A DNA stretch of 11,418 nt from Treponema sp. (GTDB taxonomy: Bacteria; Spirochaetota; Spirochaetia; Treponematales; Treponemataceae), in NCBI GenBank assembly GCA_016296655.1, contig JAEDIW010000061.1:1-11418 (forward strand), in the 5' to 3' direction. Made by a program: the position numbers and the translations under genes. A model generated the notes under the pieces. That model was not told the origin of the DNA and did no database searches. It saw only the letters and a list, made by a program, of their open reading frames with translations. Below are positions 1 through 7,377 of this stretch, one piece after another. Each line of letters starts with the position of its first letter. Position 1 is the first letter of the stretch.

Positions 1-67
1 GATTTTTCAGTGTTAACCTTGAATGTAGCTAATTGTCTGTAAGTCAATGACTTACGGCAATTTGACG

Positions 68-110
68 GGAAGTGCTGATTAATCGCTTCAAAGTGTTAAT
101 CAGCACTTCC
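68..110 (-). repeat. Perfect 15-bp hairpin after murD, copy of a dispersed palindromic element
   Basis: Arms at 68-82 (GGAAGTGCTGATTAA) and 96-110 are perfect inverted repeats around a 13-nt loop. The hairpin begins directly after the murD stop codon. There is no U-run on either side, so it is not a classical intrinsic terminator, though it could stabilise the murD mRNA 3' end. Related sequences occur at 3129-3173 and 5076-5099, which points to a dispersed intergenic repeat. Confidence 0.7.
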
Positions 111-1727
111 TTAAAACAGCTTTTTTACTTCGTCCATAAATTTGCAGCCTCTGTCAAATTCATTTGCAAACATTCCAAAAGATGTTGCTCCTGGCGAAAA
201 AACGACAGGCTGTTCTTCTCCGTCTGCCAGCTGAATTTTTTCCAAATCAGCTTTTAGGGCAGAAAGCAGGGTTTCAAGTGAATTATAAGGTTCTGCCTGT
301 CCAAATTTTTGGCTGGCATCCTGCTCTTTTTCTGCAAGAAGCTGCAGAAGTTTGTCTGTACCTGTTCCTGCAAGCATGTAAAGTTTTTTTACGGGAACGG
401 TATTTTTGTTGACGCAGGCAAGCGTGTCTGCCAGAATGTTGAACTCAAGGCCTTTGTCTGTGCCGCCTGTTATGAAGATTACAGGTTTGCCGAATGCCTG
501 GCTTGCAGCAGCTGCAGCTTCTGGAACTGTTGCGCAGGAGTCATTATAAAATTTGAAAATGCCGCAGGAGCTTTTGTTCTGCCATTGATGGAAAAACTGC
601 AGCCTGTGGGCAATGCCTGTCCAACTTTCAAGCGCAGCCTTTGTTTTTTCAATGCTTACGCCCATGAGTGTCATGACAAGTGCTGCATTTAGCACATTTG
701 TCTGAATGTGTTCTCCTGGAATGGAAAGTTTTTGCAGAACGGTTTGCATTGTAGTTTGCTGGCTTTTCTGTGTGGTTGCCGAGTCCTGAAAGATGGCTGC
801 AAAATCAGCAGGCAGCTTGATTTTTCCGGCAAAGCCTGATTCTGTATTTTCCTGAAAGCAGCCAAACGTCTTTTCTGGCAGCTGGGTTTTGCTGTAGCGC
901 AGGACTTTTGCCTTTGTTTCTCTGGCAAACAAATCTCCCCATGTTCCGCCACATTCTGGCCCTGTTCCCGGTTCATCACCGTCTGCGTCAAAAATTGAAT
1001 AGTCCTGTTCTGTCTGGTCTGCATAAATCAGGCGTTTGTCAGCAACGTAACTTTCCATATTGCCGTACCAGTTCTGATGGTCAGGTACGATTTTTGTAAT
1101 GATGCTGATTTTTGGTTTAAGAGCTTTGCGTCCGCGTAAATCTGCAAGCTGCCAGCTTGAAAGTTCCAGAATGACAGGAGTTTTTTCATTTGTTTCTTCA
1201 AGGAAAGTCAGTGGACTTACTGTTATGTTGCCTCCTAGAAAAGCCTTGAAGCCTGCCTTACAAAGTCCATAGTGAATTGCACTGACAGTAGTGGACTTTC
1301 CTTTGCTGCCAGTAACGGCAATTAGCGGAGCTTTTGAAAAATGCAGGAAAATGCTTATGTCGGTTTCTATGGCTTTTGCAGCTGCCAGAAATTTGTTGCC
1401 TGCAATTTTTACGCCTGGATTTTTGATTACACAGTCAGCAGTGGAAAAATCTTCCAGACGGTGTTCTCCAAGTCTGTAGCTTAGGTGCGAGAGGTCAAGG
1501 CTTTTGTCCTGTTCAAGACGCTCAATGGTCGGTTTGAGCTGTTCTGCTGTCTTCATGTCGGTGGCAAGAACATTTGCTCCATGTTTCAGAAAAAATCTTA
1601 CGGAAGCTTCGCCTCCGCCGTTCAGTCCAAGCCCCATTACAGTTACGTGTTTGCCTTTTATGCTTTCCAAATCAGAAAAAATGCAGCCTTCTGGAAAAAT
1701 ATGTTGATTTAATGTTGAATTTTCCAT
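111..1727 (-). CDS. murD: UDP-N-acetylmuramoyl-L-alanine--D-glutamate ligase
   Basis: Cytoplasmic Mur ligase that adds D-glutamate to UDP-MurNAc-L-Ala with ATP. In the 538-residue product the N-terminal Rossmann-like domain starts near residue 26 with a glycine-rich turn (GLGLNGGGE, 32-40). The ATP P-loop is GSKGKST at 140-146, followed by an ELSSWQL motif, a PDH motif in the central domain, NDSCAT (usually NDSKAT), GGTDKG and a C-terminal SPGATSFGMF motif, in the order expected of MurD. The length is somewhat above the usual 450 or so. The frame stays open 30 codons further upstream, but I chose the ATG at 1727 because AAAGGGAGG lies just 5' of it and the upstream codons fall in a repeat-like spacer. 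It is the last gene of the murE-ddl-murD series, with a strong hairpin directly after its stop. The Cys in NDSCAT replaces a usually basic residue. Confidence 0.93.
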   Translation of the reverse strand: MENSTLNQHIFPEGCIFSDLESIKGKHVTVMGLGLNGGGEASVRFFLKHGANVLATDMKTAEQLKPTIERLEQDKSLDLSHLSYRLGEHRLEDFSTADCVIKNPGVKIAGNKFLAAAKAIETDISIFLHFSKAPLIAVTGSKGKSTTVSAIHYGLCKAGFKAFLGGNITVSPLTFLEETNEKTPVILELSSWQLADLRGRKALKPKISIITKIVPDHQNWYGNMESYVADKRLIYADQTEQDYSIFDADGDEPGTGPECGGTWGDLFARETKAKVLRYSKTQLPEKTFGCFQENTESGFAGKIKLPADFAAIFQDSATTQKSQQTTMQTVLQKLSIPGEHIQTNVLNAALVMTLMGVSIEKTKAALESWTGIAHRLQFFHQWQNKSSCGIFKFYNDSCATVPEAAAAASQAFGKPVIFITGGTDKGLEFNILADTLACVNKNTVPVKKLYMLAGTGTDKLLQLLAEKEQDASQKFGQAEPYNSLETLLSALKADLEKIQLADGEEQPVVFSPGATSFGMFANEFDRGCKFMDEVKKLF

Positions 1728-1765
1728 AAAAACCTCCCTTTGCACCTGTTTTTTTTGCGATAAAT

Positions 1766-1889
1766 GTACAAAGTTCAAATGCATGCCGCCACGCCCTGTA
1801 GCTGCGCTTGCGTCCACCGCAGGAGCGGAGCTCCGAGGAGGATGAGCGGATAGCGAACAGCGGAACGGGCGTTTTGCAGAACTTTGTGC
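1766..1889. repeat. GC-rich MITE-like element between ddl and murD
   Basis: The ends GTACAAAGTTC (1766-1776) and GAACTTTGTGC (1879-1889) are inverted repeats with one mismatch. Further in, ACGCCC (1791-1796) pairs with GGGCGT (1867-1872), and the centre holds the palindrome CGGAGCTCCG (1826-1835). The composition is far richer in G and C than the flanking genes. The element has no coding capacity of its own, although the murD frame happens to stay open across part of it. The size and ends suggest a miniature non-autonomous element; no target-site duplication was found by eye. Confidence 0.5.
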
Positions 1890-1901
1890 GGCCAGAAAAA
1901 A

Positions 1902-3026
1902 TTAACGCTGAGTCTGAAGAATTGACTTTGCCTTGTACATTTTCAGTGCCTGCTGAATGAGCAGTTCGGTAAGTTCCTCGAAAGAAAGGCCGGCTGCTTC
2001 GCACATTTTGGGGAACATGCTGATTTGTGTAAAGCCCGGCATGGTGTTGATTTCGTTCAGATAAAGCTGCCCTGATTCCCTGTCAATTAAAAAATCGATG
2101 CGGCTGAGGCCGGAAAGATCCAGGGCTTTGTATGCGGCTACGGCAACTTTGCGGATTTTTTCCAGATTTTCTTCCTTGAGATTTGCAGGAATCAGAAGAT
2201 TTGCACCATTCGGGTCATTGTATTTTGCATCATAGTCGTAAAAGTCGTGTGTTGGAATTATTTCGCCTGGAACGTAGGCTGTAACTCCTTCTTCATCGTC
2301 GTATGCGGCGGCTGTTACTGCGTTGCCTGTTACGCTACATTCAATTTCGCGGGCATTTATGGCTTTTTCAATTAAAACTTTGTTGTCCCAGCTGAAAGCG
2401 CTCATTAATGCAATGGAAAGTTCTTTTTTATTTTCTGCTTTTGAGGCTCCGTTTGAGGAACCGGCATTGCATGGTTTTACAAAGAGCGGAAAGCCCATCT
2501 GTTTTATGAGTTCCTCGATAATTGCGTCGTAGCGGTCTGAGTCCATGAGGTCAGAGCGTTTCATACAATAGAAAGGAACTGTTTTGATGCCTGTCTGTTC
2601 AAGGACGATTTTTGTTTTTTCTTTGTCCATTGTGATTGCGCTGCCAGCAACTGAACAGCCTACGTATGGGAGGTCTGCCATTTCAAGCAGTCCCTGAAGT
2701 GTTCCGTCTTCGCCAAAAGAACCGTGGACTACAGGAAAAACAAGGTCGACGGCAAGTTCTTTTCCGTTGACAGAAAAAGCTGCTTTTTTGCCGCCTGGAA
2801 TGATGCTTACGCGGTTTTCTGGTTTTTCGGTAATTGAAAGTGCTGCACTGGAATCTGCACAGATTTTTTTGTATTCGCTTTCTTCCTGCACAAACCACTG
2901 GCCTGCATGGTTTATGCCAATCAGAGTTACCTGATGACCTTTTATATTTCTTGCAACAGCTGCTCCTGAAACAAGCGAAACTTCATGTTCACCGGAGCGT
3001 CCTCCGTAAATTACTGCAATATTCAT
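1902..3026 (-). CDS. ddl: D-alanine--D-alanine ligase
   Basis: ATP-grasp ligase that joins two D-alanines to make the terminal dipeptide of the peptidoglycan precursor in the cytoplasm. The 374-residue product starts with the Ddl signature YGGRSGEHEVS (7-17). It has HGSFGEDG (101-108), the ATP-grasp lysine in VKPCNAGSSNG (183-193), an omega loop FYDYDAKY (262-269), SRIDF (308-312) and the metal- and substrate-binding LNEINTMPGF (323-332). The tyrosine in the FYDYDAKY loop is typical of D-Ala-D-Ala rather than D-Ala-D-Lac ligases, so by family knowledge this should be a vancomycin-sensitive type. The start ATG is preceded by AGGAGAAG with a 9-nt spacer. It lies 166 nt after murE and 174 nt before murD, all on the same strand. 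Confidence 0.96.
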   Translation of the reverse strand: MNIAVIYGGRSGEHEVSLVSGAAVARNIKGHQVTLIGINHAGQWFVQEESEYKKICADSSAALSITEKPENRVSIIPGGKKAAFSVNGKELAVDLVFPVVHGSFGEDGTLQGLLEMADLPYVGCSVAGSAITMDKEKTKIVLEQTGIKTVPFYCMKRSDLMDSDRYDAIIEELIKQMGFPLFVKPCNAGSSNGASKAENKKELSIALMSAFSWDNKVLIEKAINAREIECSVTGNAVTAAAYDDEEGVTAYVPGEIIPTHDFYDYDAKYNDPNGANLLIPANLKEENLEKIRKVAVAAYKALDLSGLSRIDFLIDRESGQLYLNEINTMPGFTQISMFPKMCEAAGLSFEELTELLIQQALKMYKAKSILQTQR

Positions 3027-3128
3027 AATATTATGCTTCTCCTATAATAAGTAAGTTTGCAATGCAACTTAAAAAGATTCAATGTTCGCTATATAAGCGG
3101 TTTGTAAATTCAGAAACTTTAGTTTCCT

Positions 3129-3173
3129 GGGAAAGTGATGATTAGACTTGAAGTAATTATTCAGCACTTTCCC
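3129..3173 (-). repeat. Imperfect hairpin after murE, second copy of the palindromic element
   Basis: GGGAAAGTG (3129-3137) pairs perfectly with CACTTTCCC (3165-3173), and the stem continues inward through TGA and TA pairs with two mismatches. The loop holds CTTGAAGT, similar to the CTTTGAAG loop of the copy after murD. It starts about 20 nt beyond the murE stop in the murE-ddl gap. A partial extra unit, TTCAGTGTTAA (3175-3185), abuts it and also appears at 6-16. Confidence 0.6.
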
Positions 3174-3192
3174 ATTCAGTGTTAATCTAGAG

Positions 3193-4953
3193 TCATGCTT
3201 TTTTTTCAAAACCCATTTCGTTCAGGGCTGTTTTTGCTTCGCTGATTTCATCGTATGGCATGGAAAAATCTCTGTAGATTATTGAATTTTCATGCGATTT
3301 TCCGAGCAGCAGAACGATGTCCCCTTTTTGAGCCATTGCAAAGGCCTGCCTGATTGCCTTGCCTCGTTCGTGCGTGATGAAAAGGTTTTTGCCAGGTGTT
3401 TTGCCGTTCTGGACTGCACCGTCAGCAATCATTTGCAAAAGTGCCACTGGATCTTCTCCGCGGGGATCTTCATCTGCAAGAATGATTATATCACAGAATT
3501 CTGCGGCAATTTTGCCTTGTAGCGGACGCTTTGTCAAATCTCTGTCACCGCCTGAGCCAAAAACGGCCAGGATTTTTCCGGTGCAGCGTTTCCTGACTGG
3601 CGGAAAAATCGTTTCAAAAGAAGAAGGAGTGTGGGCATAGTCAACAATTACTTCAAATGGCTGTCCCTGGTCAATGACTGTCATCCTGCCTGTAACAGGT
3701 AAGAGTTCGGCAGTTTTTTGGGCAAGTTCTTCAAACTGAATGCCTGCTGTGTTGCTGACCGCAAGCATTGCAGCCATAAGATTGTAGGCATTGAAAGCTC
3801 CCGGAAGCTTTGCACTGATATGTACAGGCTTTGTGATGCCGGTCAGCTTTTCCTGTGTGCTGCTGTCCTGCAAACAACTGGAATTTATGTCGAATTCCAG
3901 GGATGCCTGTGTTGAAACTATGTTTTGTGCCTTGAGAAAAGGCAGGTTGGCTGGAAGTTCTGGAAGCTGGGCAGAAGTTTTGCCAGCCTGACCGTTTGTC
4001 GTAAAGCCGAAAACCTGCTGCCTTGTTGAATTTATAAAATATCTGGCAGAAGCATCTTCAAGATTTACGATGCCTGATGAAAAAATTCTGACTTTTTTGC
4101 CATTTATGATTTTTTCATGATTATGTGTGTCGAGTTTTCGGAAAAGGTTTGCCTTGTCATTTCTGTACTGCTCAAAAGTTTTGTGAAATTCAAGATGTTC
4201 CAGCGTTACGTTCATAAAAACTGCGCAGTCAAACAAGATGCAGCCGGTTCTGTTCAGCTTTTCAGAAAGTCCATGTGATGAAGTTTCTATTACAGCGTAT
4301 TCGCAGCCATTTTTGAGCATTTCAAAAAGATTGCGCTGAATCACAGGTGCTTCTGGAGTTGTCTGATGCTGGGGATTGTTGACCGCTTCATCTCCAAGTG
4401 AATATTGCACGGTTGAAATAAAGCCTGCCTTTTTGCCGCAAAGCTTGAGCAGCTGCCAGATGAACGAAACTGTAGAACTTTTGCCTTCTGTCCCTGTAAC
4501 TGCAATTACTGCAAGTTTTTGGGAAGGATTGTCATAGAAGCTGGCTGAAACTGGTGCCATGCAGATTCTTGTGTCAGGAACTTTACAGAAAACAGGAAAT
4601 TCTGAAGATTTTTTTTGCTGTGTAAGTTCTGCTGAAAAGGCCTGCTCAAGAGAGCGTTTTGCAACTGCTTTTGCAATTTTTATCTGCAGGTCTTTTGAAA
4701 ATTTATCCTGAAAGACTATTACATTTGCGCCTTTTTCAATTGCAGCGGGAATGAATTCATTACCGTGTATGTGTGTACCCGGTAAAGCAAAAAATAAAGA
4801 ACCAGGTGTTACCTGTCTGGAATCAAATGCAAGGTCTGAAACAGAAATGTCTTGAACAGTTTTTGCTTCTGCCTGTGAAATTAAAGAAAAGCCGTCGGCC
4901 TGCGTAAGTTGCGGATTGAAGGCCGGAATGAGCTGGCATAATTTTTTATCCAT
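3193..4953 (-). CDS. murE: UDP-N-acetylmuramoyl-tripeptide synthetase, third-residue ligase
   Basis: Mur ligase that attaches the diamino acid at position 3 of the UDP-MurNAc peptide. In the 586-residue product the N-terminal UDP-binding domain has DSR (44-46) and the P-loop is GTEGKSST (154-161). TTPEAP follows at 198-203, then ETSSHGL, and the likely carbamylated lysine K267 in NDKANLF. DYAHTP (438-443), GSGGDRD (466-472) and GKSHE (551-555) follow. The specificity motif is DEDPRGEDP (494-502), not the DNPR of classical meso-DAP enzymes. It resembles the DDPRGEDP of Thermotoga MurE, which uses lysine. Treponemes are known for ornithine in peptidoglycan, so ornithine or lysine is the inferred substrate. 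It is longer than the usual ~490 residues, mainly through inserts near 85-145 and 310-380. There is no Shine-Dalgarno before the ATG and no in-frame Met nearby to replace it. Confidence 0.93.
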   Translation of the reverse strand: MDKKLCQLIPAFNPQLTQADGFSLISQAEAKTVQDISVSDLAFDSRQVTPGSLFFALPGTHIHGNEFIPAAIEKGANVIVFQDKFSKDLQIKIAKAVAKRSLEQAFSAELTQQKKSSEFPVFCKVPDTRICMAPVSASFYDNPSQKLAVIAVTGTEGKSSTVSFIWQLLKLCGKKAGFISTVQYSLGDEAVNNPQHQTTPEAPVIQRNLFEMLKNGCEYAVIETSSHGLSEKLNRTGCILFDCAVFMNVTLEHLEFHKTFEQYRNDKANLFRKLDTHNHEKIINGKKVRIFSSGIVNLEDASARYFINSTRQQVFGFTTNGQAGKTSAQLPELPANLPFLKAQNIVSTQASLEFDINSSCLQDSSTQEKLTGITKPVHISAKLPGAFNAYNLMAAMLAVSNTAGIQFEELAQKTAELLPVTGRMTVIDQGQPFEVIVDYAHTPSSFETIFPPVRKRCTGKILAVFGSGGDRDLTKRPLQGKIAAEFCDIIILADEDPRGEDPVALLQMIADGAVQNGKTPGKNLFITHERGKAIRQAFAMAQKGDIVLLLGKSHENSIIYRDFSMPYDEISEAKTALNEMGFEKKA

Positions 4954-4959
4954 GTGGCG

Positions 4960-4988
4960 ATTTTACCGTGAAAAAGCCTGATATACAA
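4960..4988 (-). promoter_or_regulatory. Candidate murE promoter for a leaderless transcript
   Basis: On the minus strand TTGTAT (4983-4988) and TAAAAT (4960-4965) are separated by exactly 17 nt. Six bases follow the -10 box before the A of the murE ATG (4953), which puts the expected start of transcription on that A. No Shine-Dalgarno exists before murE, which fits leaderless translation. The -35 match is modest. Confidence 0.45.
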
Positions 4989-5075
4989 GCCGATGAAAAA
5001 TCTGTAGAATATGAAATTAAGGCATAAGTAAAGCGTTTTGGAAAAAATAGCTGTTTTGCTGTGCCTGAATTTTGG

Positions 5076-5119
5076 GGAAGTGCTGATTAACATTGAAGTG
5101 TTTCCTCATAAATAATCAG
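5076..5119 (-). repeat. Half copy of the palindromic element between murE and queD
   Basis: GGAAGTGCTGATTAA (5076-5090) followed by CATTGAAGTG repeats the arm and loop of the copy at 68-110. The second arm is degenerate; only TAATCAG (5113-5119) still pairs with CTGATTA (5083-5089). It lies in the intergenic space of divergent murE and queD and may overlap queD promoter sequences. Confidence 0.5.
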
Positions 5120-5136
5120 GAAAAGAGAGTTTGCAG

Positions 5137-5538
5137 ATGTTTGAAGTTAGAGTTGAAGCTGATTTTGCGGCTGCGCATTTTTTGCGGGATTATCATGGAA
5201 AATGTGAAAATTTGCACGGACATAATTACAAGGTTTTTGCACATGTGCGGGGCCGCAAACTGAATGAAGGCGGAATGTTGCTTGATTTTACCCAGCTGAA
5301 ATCAGCCTTGAAACAGGTTTGCAAAAAACTTGATCATACAAACCTGAATGACATGGAAATTTTTGAGCAGAATCCAAGTGCTGAGCGCATTGCCATGTTT
5401 ATTTTTGATTCGATTATAAAAATTATGCAGGAAAACGGCATAAATCTTGCTTTTTTTGAGGGTAAAGAAGATGCATGGCTTTATGCCGTTGACGTTTTTG
5501 AAACAGACAGAAACCGTGCGCGCTATTGCATTGAATAG
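5137..5538 (+). CDS. queD: 6-carboxy-5,6,7,8-tetrahydropterin synthase (QueD/PTPS family)
   Basis: Zinc enzyme of the PTPS family that converts 7,8-dihydroneopterin triphosphate to 6-carboxytetrahydropterin, the second step towards preQ0 and the tRNA nucleoside queuosine. The product has 133 residues, the usual size for QueD. The three zinc histidines are visible as H14 (AAAHF) and H27/H29 (LHGH), the catalytic cysteine is C23 in GKCENLHGH, the Asp-His pair is in LDHTNLND (65-72), and the active-site glutamate is in VFET (120-123). The ENPT-like motif NPSAE also fits QueD. I took the ATG at 5137, with GAGAG 7 nt upstream; a TTG at 5131 would add two residues and cannot be excluded. It stands alone, divergent from murE and converging on the thioesterase gene 24 nt away, without other que genes in view. 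Confidence 0.9.
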   Translation: MFEVRVEADFAAAHFLRDYHGKCENLHGHNYKVFAHVRGRKLNEGGMLLDFTQLKSALKQVCKKLDHTNLNDMEIFEQNPSAERIAMFIFDSIIKIMQENGINLAFFEGKEDAWLYAVDVFETDRNRARYCIE

Positions 5539-5562
5539 GTCTGAAGTCTGTAAAGGTTTCTG

Positions 5563-6360
5563 TCATGCATAATACAGTTCGCTTTCAAAGCACACTGTAT
5601 CACCGTTTTTTCCGACAATTGTTATCTTTTTGACTGAATCATCAAAATTTGCAAACATTTGGAGCATCTGGCCTTTTTTTGCTTCTTTTGCATAGTTTAT
5701 GCGGAAATTAGTGAATGTTTTTTTCTGATATTCTTCTGGCAGACAGTCATAAGTAAAAGCTCCGTAGCGGGCATTGTTTGTATGACCGTTATTGTCTGTG
5801 TCCGAATAGCAGATTGGACGCTGGTTTAAGGCAGTAAGTTCTTCTGGTATGGAAATTTTTCCATTTGGAATGCCTTTAAATGGAACTTTGTAAACAGGCG
5901 CTGGCGAACGCAATGAAAAATCTGCAGTACGCAGAATGCGGTGAGTTCGTGGGTTTACCAGAATCCATGTACTGTGGCCGGAAACTAGTTCTTTACCAGA
6001 TTCATCAGTGATTTTATAGCGGCGCACGAGCTGCAAAGGTTCAGGTGTTTCTTCCCATGAAGTCATCAGAATGCGTTCGTCAACTTCGGGAAGTCTTGTA
6101 ATATTGAAAGACTGCCTGGAAGTTAAAATTGCATAGTCGTGTTCATCCAGAACCTTCCATGAAAGTCCCCGCTGTGTATAATCTTCAGTTGCAGTATCTG
6201 AGCAGAATTTCAAAAGCTCATATAAATTCATGAATCCGTTTTCACTGCACTGGCAGAAATAAACTTTTGCCTGTCTGTTGAAAACTGGCAAGTCGTTTCC
6301 GTTTTCATCTTTTATGTAATCAAACCATTCTTTGAAAACTTCAAGTTCTTTTCTTTCCAT
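5563..6360 (-). CDS. Acyl-ACP thioesterase (FatA/FatB-like, double hotdog)
   Basis: Predicted to hydrolyse acyl-ACP and release free fatty acid, ending chain elongation by the type II fatty acid synthase in the cytoplasm. The 265-residue product shows two hotdog repeats. The first has YTQRGLSW and a LTSRQSFNITRLP stretch near 78-91. The second has DTDNNGHTNNARY (187-199), which matches the D-x-N-x-H catalytic signature of plant and bacterial FatA/FatB enzymes, giving D189, N191 and H193. E226 in NYAKEAKKG fits the catalytic glutamate position. The length is typical of bacterial members. AGGAGAAG stands 12 nt before the ATG, a rather long spacer. It is 225 nt downstream of hisF on the same strand, with a hairpin between them, so it may have its own promoter. 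Chain-length preference cannot be read from the sequence. Confidence 0.88.
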   Translation of the reverse strand: MERKELEVFKEWFDYIKDENGNDLPVFNRQAKVYFCQCSENGFMNLYELLKFCSDTATEDYTQRGLSWKVLDEHDYAILTSRQSFNITRLPEVDERILMTSWEETPEPLQLVRRYKITDESGKELVSGHSTWILVNPRTHRILRTADFSLRSPAPVYKVPFKGIPNGKISIPEELTALNQRPICYSDTDNNGHTNNARYGAFTYDCLPEEYQKKTFTNFRINYAKEAKKGQMLQMFANFDDSVKKITIVGKNGDTVCFESELYYA

Positions 6361-6495
6361 AATAATGAATGTCTTCTCCTATAAAAATGCAATAAGGAAA
6401 TTTTCAATTTCCGATATGAATAAAAACTCTGGCGCTATTTCAGGCAGATTTATAAGTTTAAACAATCTGATTTGTTCAGACTACCGGTCTTCACT

Positions 6496-6529
6496 ATTTG
6501 TTCAGGAGCGTCGTTAGACGCGAACAAAT
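6496..6529 (-). terminator. Hairpin between hisF and the thioesterase gene
   Basis: ATTTGTTC (6496-6503) pairs with GAACAAAT (6522-6529), and GCGTC (6508-6512) pairs with GACGC (6517-6521) around a GTTA loop, leaving AGGA as a one-sided bulge. It starts about 57 nt after the hisF stop. No U-run follows on the minus strand, so it is either a weak terminator or a processing/stability structure. ATTTGTTCAG is repeated directly about 26 nt away. Confidence 0.4.
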
Positions 6530-6585
6530 CCTGCTGTTTGCTTTTCCTCTTTCTGCTTCGTATAAAAGCATTTTCTCCTGTAAAA

Positions 6586-7350
6586 CTAAAGACGAATGGG
6601 GATGCCGTCTTTTGCAAGTTCTGCTTTTATGCCCGGAATAGAAAACTGTCCTGAATGAACCATTGTTGCTATCAGGGCTGCATCTGCCTTGCCTTTTGTC
6701 AGAACGTCAGCCATGTGCTGAACAGTTCCGCCTCCACCGGACGCAATTACTGGAACATCTACATTTTCTGCAATCATTTTTGTAAGCGTCAGTTCATAGC
6801 CGGCTTTTGTTCCGTCGGCATCAATTGAGTTCAAAACGATTTCTCCGGCACCCAGCGAAACAGCTTTTTTTGCCCATTCCAGTGCGTCAAGTTCTGTTGC
6901 AATGCGTCCGCCGTTGATGTATACCCTGTAACCTGAAGGCATCTGCTCATCTTTTGCGGCATCCATTCCCAAAACAATGCACTGATTGCCAAAAACTCTG
7001 GCACCTTCTGTAATAAGTGACGGATTTTTTACAGCCTGACTGTTCAGACTGATTTTTTCAGCACCTGCAAGTATGGTGGAACGAATGTCGTCAAGTGTGC
7101 CAATTCCTCCGCCTACGCAGAACGGAATGAATACCTGGCCTGCAACTTTTTCAATGAGTTCAAGAATTGGACCTCTGCCCCTTGCAGATGCCATGATGTC
7201 GTAGAATACCAGTTCATCTACGCCTTCTTTATAATATTTTGCGGCCATTTCCACAGGGTCGCCAATGTCTATGTTGTTCTTAAATTTTACGCCCTTTGTA
7301 GTGCGGCCGTCTTTTACGTCTAGGCAGACGATAATTCTTTTTTTCAGCAT
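6586..7350 (-). CDS. hisF: Imidazole glycerol phosphate synthase, cyclase subunit
   Basis: TIM-barrel cyclase subunit that, with HisH, turns PRFAR and ammonia into imidazole glycerol phosphate and AICAR, linking histidine and purine synthesis. The product has 254 residues, the usual length. The catalytic aspartates are at their standard positions: D11 in CLDV and D130 in GMDA. The phosphate-binding loops CVGGGIGT (78-85) and ASGGGGT (203-209) are intact, and SIDADGTKAGY (175-185) is the usual late-barrel motif. The MLKKRII start fits the family N-terminus, although the nearest purine-rich stretch (AAAGGAAAT) is about 13 nt upstream. hisH ends 27 nt upstream on the same strand, which fits one operon for the two subunits. 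An alternative role as an ammonia-channelling amidotransferase partner in sugar biosynthesis is less likely given the complete HisF active site. Confidence 0.96.
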   Translation of the reverse strand: MLKKRIIVCLDVKDGRTTKGVKFKNNIDIGDPVEMAAKYYKEGVDELVFYDIMASARGRGPILELIEKVAGQVFIPFCVGGGIGTLDDIRSTILAGAEKISLNSQAVKNPSLITEGARVFGNQCIVLGMDAAKDEQMPSGYRVYINGGRIATELDALEWAKKAVSLGAGEIVLNSIDADGTKAGYELTLTKMIAENVDVPVIASGGGGTVQHMADVLTKGKADAALIATMVHSGQFSIPGIKAELAKDGIPIRL

Positions 7351-7377
7351 AACAGTCGGAATTTCCTTTTAAGTCGT

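Noticed and set aside
1728..1817. 30-codon N-terminal extension of MurD
   Set aside because: It runs into the GC-rich repeat, and the strong AAAGGGAGG lies after it, directly before the ATG at 1727.
4881..5093. 70-codon frame overlapping the murE start, minus strand
   Set aside because: It overlaps murE in another frame, covers its promoter candidate and has no family resemblance.
6494..6571. 25-codon frame after hisF starting with AGGAG-AAA-ATG
   Set aside because: The Shine-Dalgarno is only 3 nt from the ATG, the frame ends inside the hairpin, and the peptide is unremarkable.
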